Below, one piece after another: positions 59,569 to 64,000 of a DNA stretch of 64,000 nucleotides. Below the pieces are notes generated by a model. The model saw nothing but the letters and a program-made list of their open reading frames with translations. It was not told the origin of the DNA and searched no databases. Positions within the stretch are counted from its first letter, which is position 1; every line of letters begins with the position of its first letter. This DNA is from Poecilobothrus nobilitatus (lineage: Eukaryota > Arthropoda > Insecta > Diptera > Dolichopodidae), in NCBI GenBank assembly GCA_947095535.1, contig OX352774.1:111789996-111853995 (forward strand). The letters are read 5' to 3'. A program made the position numbers and the translations under genes.

Positions 59569-59819
59569 AATTGATATCCTTTATTAAAGGAGTCCAATTA
59601 TATGGAAACTTACTACTTATTACTATAGCAAGTGTTAAATTTTTTCTTTTTTTTTTTATTCAATTTTTAAGATAATAAGAAAAAACAGAAAAAAAAAAAA
59701 ATAAAAACAGAAAAAAATAAAGAAAAGCAATTTCTGTTATTTTTTTGTGATGTTTTATTTTTAATTGAATTTTTGTGTTATAGCTACGTCCTTTCACTTT
59801 CGCGTTCAAAACTCGAATC
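59569..59819 (-). promoter_or_regulatory. LINE 5' UTR with DPE-type internal promoter
   Basis: The element starts at 59819 on minus with GATTCGAGTTTTGAACGCGA. GGACGT at 59791-59786 lies at +29 to +34 from the first base, or +28 to +33 if the leading G is an added cap-derived base. It fits the DPE consensus RGWYVT and the position used by Drosophila jockey, Doc and I elements. The rest of the UTR is A/T-rich with a polypurine run at about 59640-59740. Confidence 0.65.
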
Positions 59820-59834
59820 ATTATAAATTTCAAT
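59820..59834. repeat. target-site duplication of the LINE (5' side)
   Basis: ATTATAAATTTCAAT on plus, identical to 53417-53431. A TTTA-repeat stretch (59841-59858) follows; it resembles the AAATA-type tail seen in SINE-2. Confidence 0.92.
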
Positions 59835-60440
59835 ACATTTATTTATTTATTTAATTTATAAATGAATAATTTGCATATTTTTAGGATAACCGAAATTCCT
59901 AAGGAACGTATTAGAACGTTTTAATTTTTAATCCTATGTGTAGCTTATTTTCTAGGGTTATATCCAAACTACTTCTGGCAAAAAACTAAATTTATAAATA
60001 TCTAAAATAAAATAGGAGTTTATAAAAATATTATAGAAATCTCTTAAAACATCTCCATATGGTTTCTTCCAAATTTTAGTTTCATTACACAAAAGGTAAT
60101 ATTATAATAATTGGTATTATGTAATTCAACTTAGTTACTTTATTTTCTTTAAAAAAAAAAATACCTCCATCAAATTATGTAATACATTTTCATTGTTTAC
60201 TTTCGAGTAGAAGTTGAAAATATTTTCTTTGAAATTTCTTTTTTGTCTTCACTTCAAATTCTTCTTTTTTTTCAACTTTAAGTATCTTTAATTAAGAAAA
60301 AGGAAGAAAATAAAAGCAAAATAAAAATGCTGCACAAATATTTTAGTTTACTACAAAAAATTTACTTTCTGAGTACTTTAGAAAGTATAAAGAAATGGAA
60401 ATTGAAAGGTATGTTGAAAAATTAAGATTAGGAAAACATA
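59835..60440. other. gene-free AT-rich stretch
   Basis: Nothing supported. Confidence 0.5.
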
Positions 60441-60613
60441 TTTTTTTTTTTTAAATGCACTTCTCTGCCACATAAATGTGGACAGGAAATTTCCTGTTCA
60501 GGCGTGGCTGTAAGTGTCGTAAGGGGGAATAACTCTTACGACGTTTGTGGGATTCGAACCCACACTCCCACGGTGTTTAAATCGTATTTTATACGCTCTT
60601 ACCCACTAGGCCA
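60441..60613 (-). mobile_element. SINE-1 copy e, inverted
   Basis: On minus: TGGCCTAGTGGGTAAGAGCG (A-box region), GGTTCGAATCC (B box), GTCGTAAGAG paired with CTTACGAC, then TGAACAGGAAA, CCACATTTATGTGGCAGAGA and poly(A) (T run 60441-60452). The GGGG start of the head is lost. A short internal deletion removes part of the segment after AGGAAA compared with copies a, c and d. Confidence 0.85.
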
Positions 60614-63600
60614 CAAAAATTTTTCAAAATTTACAGAAGGAAACAAAAAAGAATTTATAAATGTTTTAATAATTTAACTGCTGAACTACTAAAACGTTGT
60701 AGATATTGTAAATATAGAACATAAAAAATAACGCAGGAGCTAGTATGTAAAATCAAAAATTTTGGGCACATTTTTAAAATACTAATATAAAGCTTCCTAG
60801 AATTTCTTCAGAATTTCTAAATGGTTGAATTCTTTTACTTTAAAATATATAATTTTTTTTTGTTATTAGAAAAATTAATTAGTCTAGTGAAAATACTAGT
60901 ATGAATCAATCCATTTTATTACACAGAAACTATGATATAGTAAAACGTTCAAGAAGTTTATAATATTCTGAGATAATGCCCCAAGAATAATTTCGAATCG
61001 GATTTTCCCTTTTCAAACGGAAATGAAGCCAAATCGCGATTTTTTTCAAATTTGGCCTATTGCCTTGAAACCGAAATAGTGCTGAAAATGAAGAGGAAAT
61101 AACGTCGAATTTTATTTGTATTATAAAAACATGATGTGCCTGTCATTCAACATATTGCAATGACTAGTAACAAAGTATTTTAATACTCAAAGTATTTACT
61201 ATTGGATGATTTTTATTATTATATATTTTGATTTTTAATATTGTATATTTATTATTATTATTATGATATGGCTATTTTTTATGATATTTATGTTATTTTA
61301 TTATGATACAATTATTCATAAAATAGTTAAGGTGTGTGTACCTAAACTTCCGCTGAACTAATACTGAAAGCATTATTTTGTAATCAACTATATCCTTATT
61401 TCAAATATCTGGTTTTGTAGCCAATCCCTCCTAATTATTTTTCTTACATACATATTTTTACACCAAGGTATTTTTAATATGATTCCTCCTAATTGTTTTA
61501 ACTCTTGGTATTTATCCGTTTTACAGAAAGTTTACCAATAAAATGATTTAAGTTTACTTCAATTAGTTTTAGTTAACGCGTTCTGGAAAAAAAGTAATAT
61601 TTCTCTACACAAATATTCATACCAAACCCGAAGCCAAATATAATGCAAAATGTTCCGAAACACAACAAAGAATTTTCTGAAATAAGTGGAACAAACAAGA
61701 CGTCCCACATACTAAATGAAAAACAAGGTGAAAAAAAATATCTAGAGAACGAAAATAAGGTCGATTCAATTTTATTTCTACTTCGAAAGTGGTAACAACA
61801 TCGAATTTTAATAAATCGCGATTTCATTTTAAAAAGAAAATTAAGTCGAAAAAAAATTAAATAAAAGTGAAAGTTAATCGGATCAAAAAATGTTCTATGG
61901 CAAAGTTGTTCCTTTTTACCTATGTAACAACTTTTTCTTAATAATTTTTCTCATACTTATTTGAGAAATTTGCTCCATACGGATTTGCTCCAAAAGCTTA
62001 TCAATCCGAGATATTTACGTCAAAACCTTAAATATGAAATTTTAAACAATTCCGCTTGGTCGTTTTTTACAGGCTTTTTTACTAAAAATTTTTTTACAGG
62101 CTTTTACATACCGAAGTAGTGCATATTTGCAAAAATTTCGGGTACAAATTTTTGGTGTGTATTGTTTTCATTAACGTATGCGGTCGCTAAAAAAAGGAAA
62201 TATTTATTTATTCTTTATATTCTTATTTATTCCCCATGTGGGGGAACATTTTATTTTTTAATTAATAAATTTAATCGTTCAAAATGTAATTTTTCAAAAT
62301 TTTTATGCTTTAAAAAAGCAAGGAAAATCAAAAATCACAAATCAATTGAAATAATTACTACAAAAAAAAAATTATATTAGCTACATACATACATACATAC
62401 ATGCATACGTATATAAAAATTGGTTAAAAACAATAAGGAAAAAAAATTTTTTTTTATTGGTTCTTCCTAAATAAATAATAGAAAAATTGATGTAAAAATC
62501 GTTTTCATGCCATTTTAAATCATTCCTTATCATAAAATATTAAAAACATTAGGTACATAATGTTGTATGGTATATAAAGCTACTATAGCTCCTATAGCTT
62601 CATATATAGCTACTATAGCTTCAATAGCAACAAGAAAGCAACAATTATTAATTTTTTTTTTACAAAAAAAATCAGTAAATATTATTTTCGGTATCGTTGT
62701 GTATTGCCATTTATATGTATTGAACATCCTGAATTACCTTATTACAACTTTGTTTTAAAATTTTGAAATCTGTTTCTCCTTTGTTCTATAGAAATTTATT
62801 TCAAAATATTTTTGGCGCCATCTATATTTTCATGTCATTAACATTGTAAAGTGTTTTATCAGAAAACAATAAAATGTTATTTATCGCCTATTGTGCCTAT
62901 TTTACTGTTTTCCCTTTATTAACTGATATTGAACTTGTATTTTTAGCTTTTCGCAACCTGCTTGATTTACATTATTTAAGAAAGTCTGTTGCTTACATAT
63001 AGATAAACTTTTTTTTAGTAAACAGAAGTTTAGAAGTTTTTTGTAACTGTATTTATCTACAAACATGGTGACAAGGGGGTGAAAAATTTCGTAGAAAAGA
63101 GTATTAGTTAATTTTATTTAATGTCATAAAACTGAAAAAATTTTCCAGGAACATGAACATATTTAAGTAATATGCTGTTGATAATTTTTCAGTTATTTAT
63201 GATATGTCGCATTTGAATTCAATAATTTCATTATCTGTTAAATATTTTATGTTTTTTTATGGATTTTTTATTTTATTTTGCGTAAATTTTTTTTTCTTTA
63301 AAAGTGGGTAGGTGGGAATCTTCAAAAGATACAATGCGCTCCGTAGCACAAGTACAGACCGGATTCTTAACCTATTAATTGAGCAGCTTCAACATTTATG
63401 TGCTCTTCTAGACAAGCTTTATGCTATATGGCATATTTGTTTATTTCATCCATAATTTTTTTGGCGATTTTGCGTAATAACAAAAAAAAAAAAATTCCTT
63501 TGCTTTAAGTTGCAAATAATAAAATGATTAAAGCTTTCTCATTAGACGAATCTAAACGTCACCAGATATATAAAGTTTGTTTTAATTCTAATCAATTAGA

Positions 63601-63904
63601 AGATCTAATTAGAAGAGATCCGGTGTGACCTTCATGCAGTAGAAAATGGAGATGAACTAACTGCTCAGGCACCAAGATATTGTTGTAGCATTCATTTGTA
63701 ACGTTTGCTGTAAAATAGAGTATAAAACATTAAATTTTAAAATACTTAGATTATTACAAAATTGAAGAAGATTATAAGACCTTTCAAGGCGCCATATATA
63801 TCTTAAATTTTAATATATTTTACTCTTTTTAAAACATTGTCTCTTTCCAAAAAAAAATTTTATAAATTTGAAAAATTACCTTATTAGTTTTTTTCTGGCG
63901 AACT
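60614..63904. other. long gene-free AT-rich stretch
   Basis: No gene. Small features: ATCGCGAT palindromes near 61035 and 61815, ACAT/CATA microsatellite at about 62382-62405, and a degenerate repeat of CTATAGCT-type units at about 62578-62632. Minus 61573-61827 and plus 62162-62380 have no recognisable domains. Confidence 0.45.
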
Positions 63905-64000
63905 ACGTTCGCCTGTCTCTTTACAAAACTCTACACCGTTTTTTGTTTTTTTAAATTCGTAGGATTTTGCATCCTTCATAACTTCAAAAGATTTTTATTT
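63905..64000 (-). mobile_element. HINE-B copy 8, cut by window edge
   Basis: 'cgcctgtctctttacaaaac' and 'tctacaccgtttttt' match the 3' region of family B read on minus (compare 56975-57005), followed by 'gcatccttcataacttcaaa'. The GGAC array is reduced to CGCCTGTCTC. The element continues beyond the window. Confidence 0.5.

Larger units (their letters stand above)
53432..59819 (-). mobile_element. full-length, inactivated Jockey-type LINE
   Basis: Order on minus: 5' UTR with a downstream-promoter-like motif (59569-59819), ORF1 (58204-59568), an inserted HINE-B (56907-58207), the displaced ORF1 tail (56807-56906), endonuclease (55978-56814), reverse transcriptase (53765-55981), a 3' UTR of about 315 bp and a poly(A) tail (T run 53432-53449). 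The 15-bp direct repeats on both sides show that this is a complete insertion and not a 5'-truncated one. A gag-like ORF1 with three zinc knuckles, an APE endonuclease, an RT without a following RNase H, and poly(A) together point to the Jockey clade. Removing the HINE leaves about 5.1 kb, a normal size for the clade. Confidence 0.9.

Noticed and set aside
1..64000. CRISPR array, operons, ribosome binding sites or other prokaryotic features
   Set aside because: The base composition, SINEs, LINEs, poly(A) tails and lack of dense coding frames indicate animal nuclear DNA; no regularly spaced repeat-spacer pattern is present.

Overview
The window looks like gene-poor, strongly AT-rich nuclear DNA from an insect. 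A dipteran is most likely, because the GTCY-microsatellite elements here resemble the mini-me/DINE-1 type known from flies, but the species cannot be named from this sequence. I found no host protein-coding gene with exon-like structure, no rRNA, no convincing functional tRNA gene, no CRISPR array and no prokaryotic feature. Nearly everything that can be recognised is mobile DNA, lying in long AT-rich stretches where I see nothing.

The best-defined locus is a full-length but dead Jockey-type LINE on the minus strand (53432-59819). It is bounded by a perfect 15-bp target-site duplication. It has a poly(A) tail, a 5' UTR with a match to the downstream promoter element, ORF1 (gag-like, three zinc knuckles), an APE endonuclease reading frame and a reverse transcriptase reading frame. 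It is disabled by a 1.3-kb insertion at the end of ORF1, a loss of about 50-60 codons in the endonuclease, a frameshift at an A10 run between endonuclease and RT, and a lost zinc-knuckle cysteine. A second, related, 5'-truncated LINE copy (51269-52517) sits inside the head of a tRNA-derived SINE, with a short target-site duplication.

Four older LINE remnants on the plus strand come from other clades: an RNase H plus CCHC tail (5380-5817), a jockey-like or related C-terminus (about 15140-15475), an RTE-type RT end (35560-35850) and a CR1/L2-like RT end (43075-43790). Two tRNA-derived SINE families are present. SINE-1 has five copies and SINE-2 has four. Both carry A- and B-box promoter motifs and a shared GTCGTAAG/CTTACGAC hairpin just after the tRNA-like head. 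A 633-bp non-autonomous DNA transposon with an 8-bp duplication lies at 37871-38503.

The most widespread elements belong to three families (A, B and C below) that differ in sequence but share one plan: a subterminal motif near the 5' end that is the reverse complement of the 3' end, a body of degenerate tandem units, a GGAC/GTCY microsatellite or its remnant, and in A and B a terminal 3' hairpin. This matches published descriptions of Helentron-associated non-autonomous elements (HINE; DINE-1/mini-me type). No autonomous Helentron (Rep/helicase) is seen, so they must have been mobilised in trans. Orientation convention: '+' means the GGAC array and 3' hairpin lie to the right. The insertions are nested in several places: SINE in HINE, HINE in LINE, LINE in SINE.
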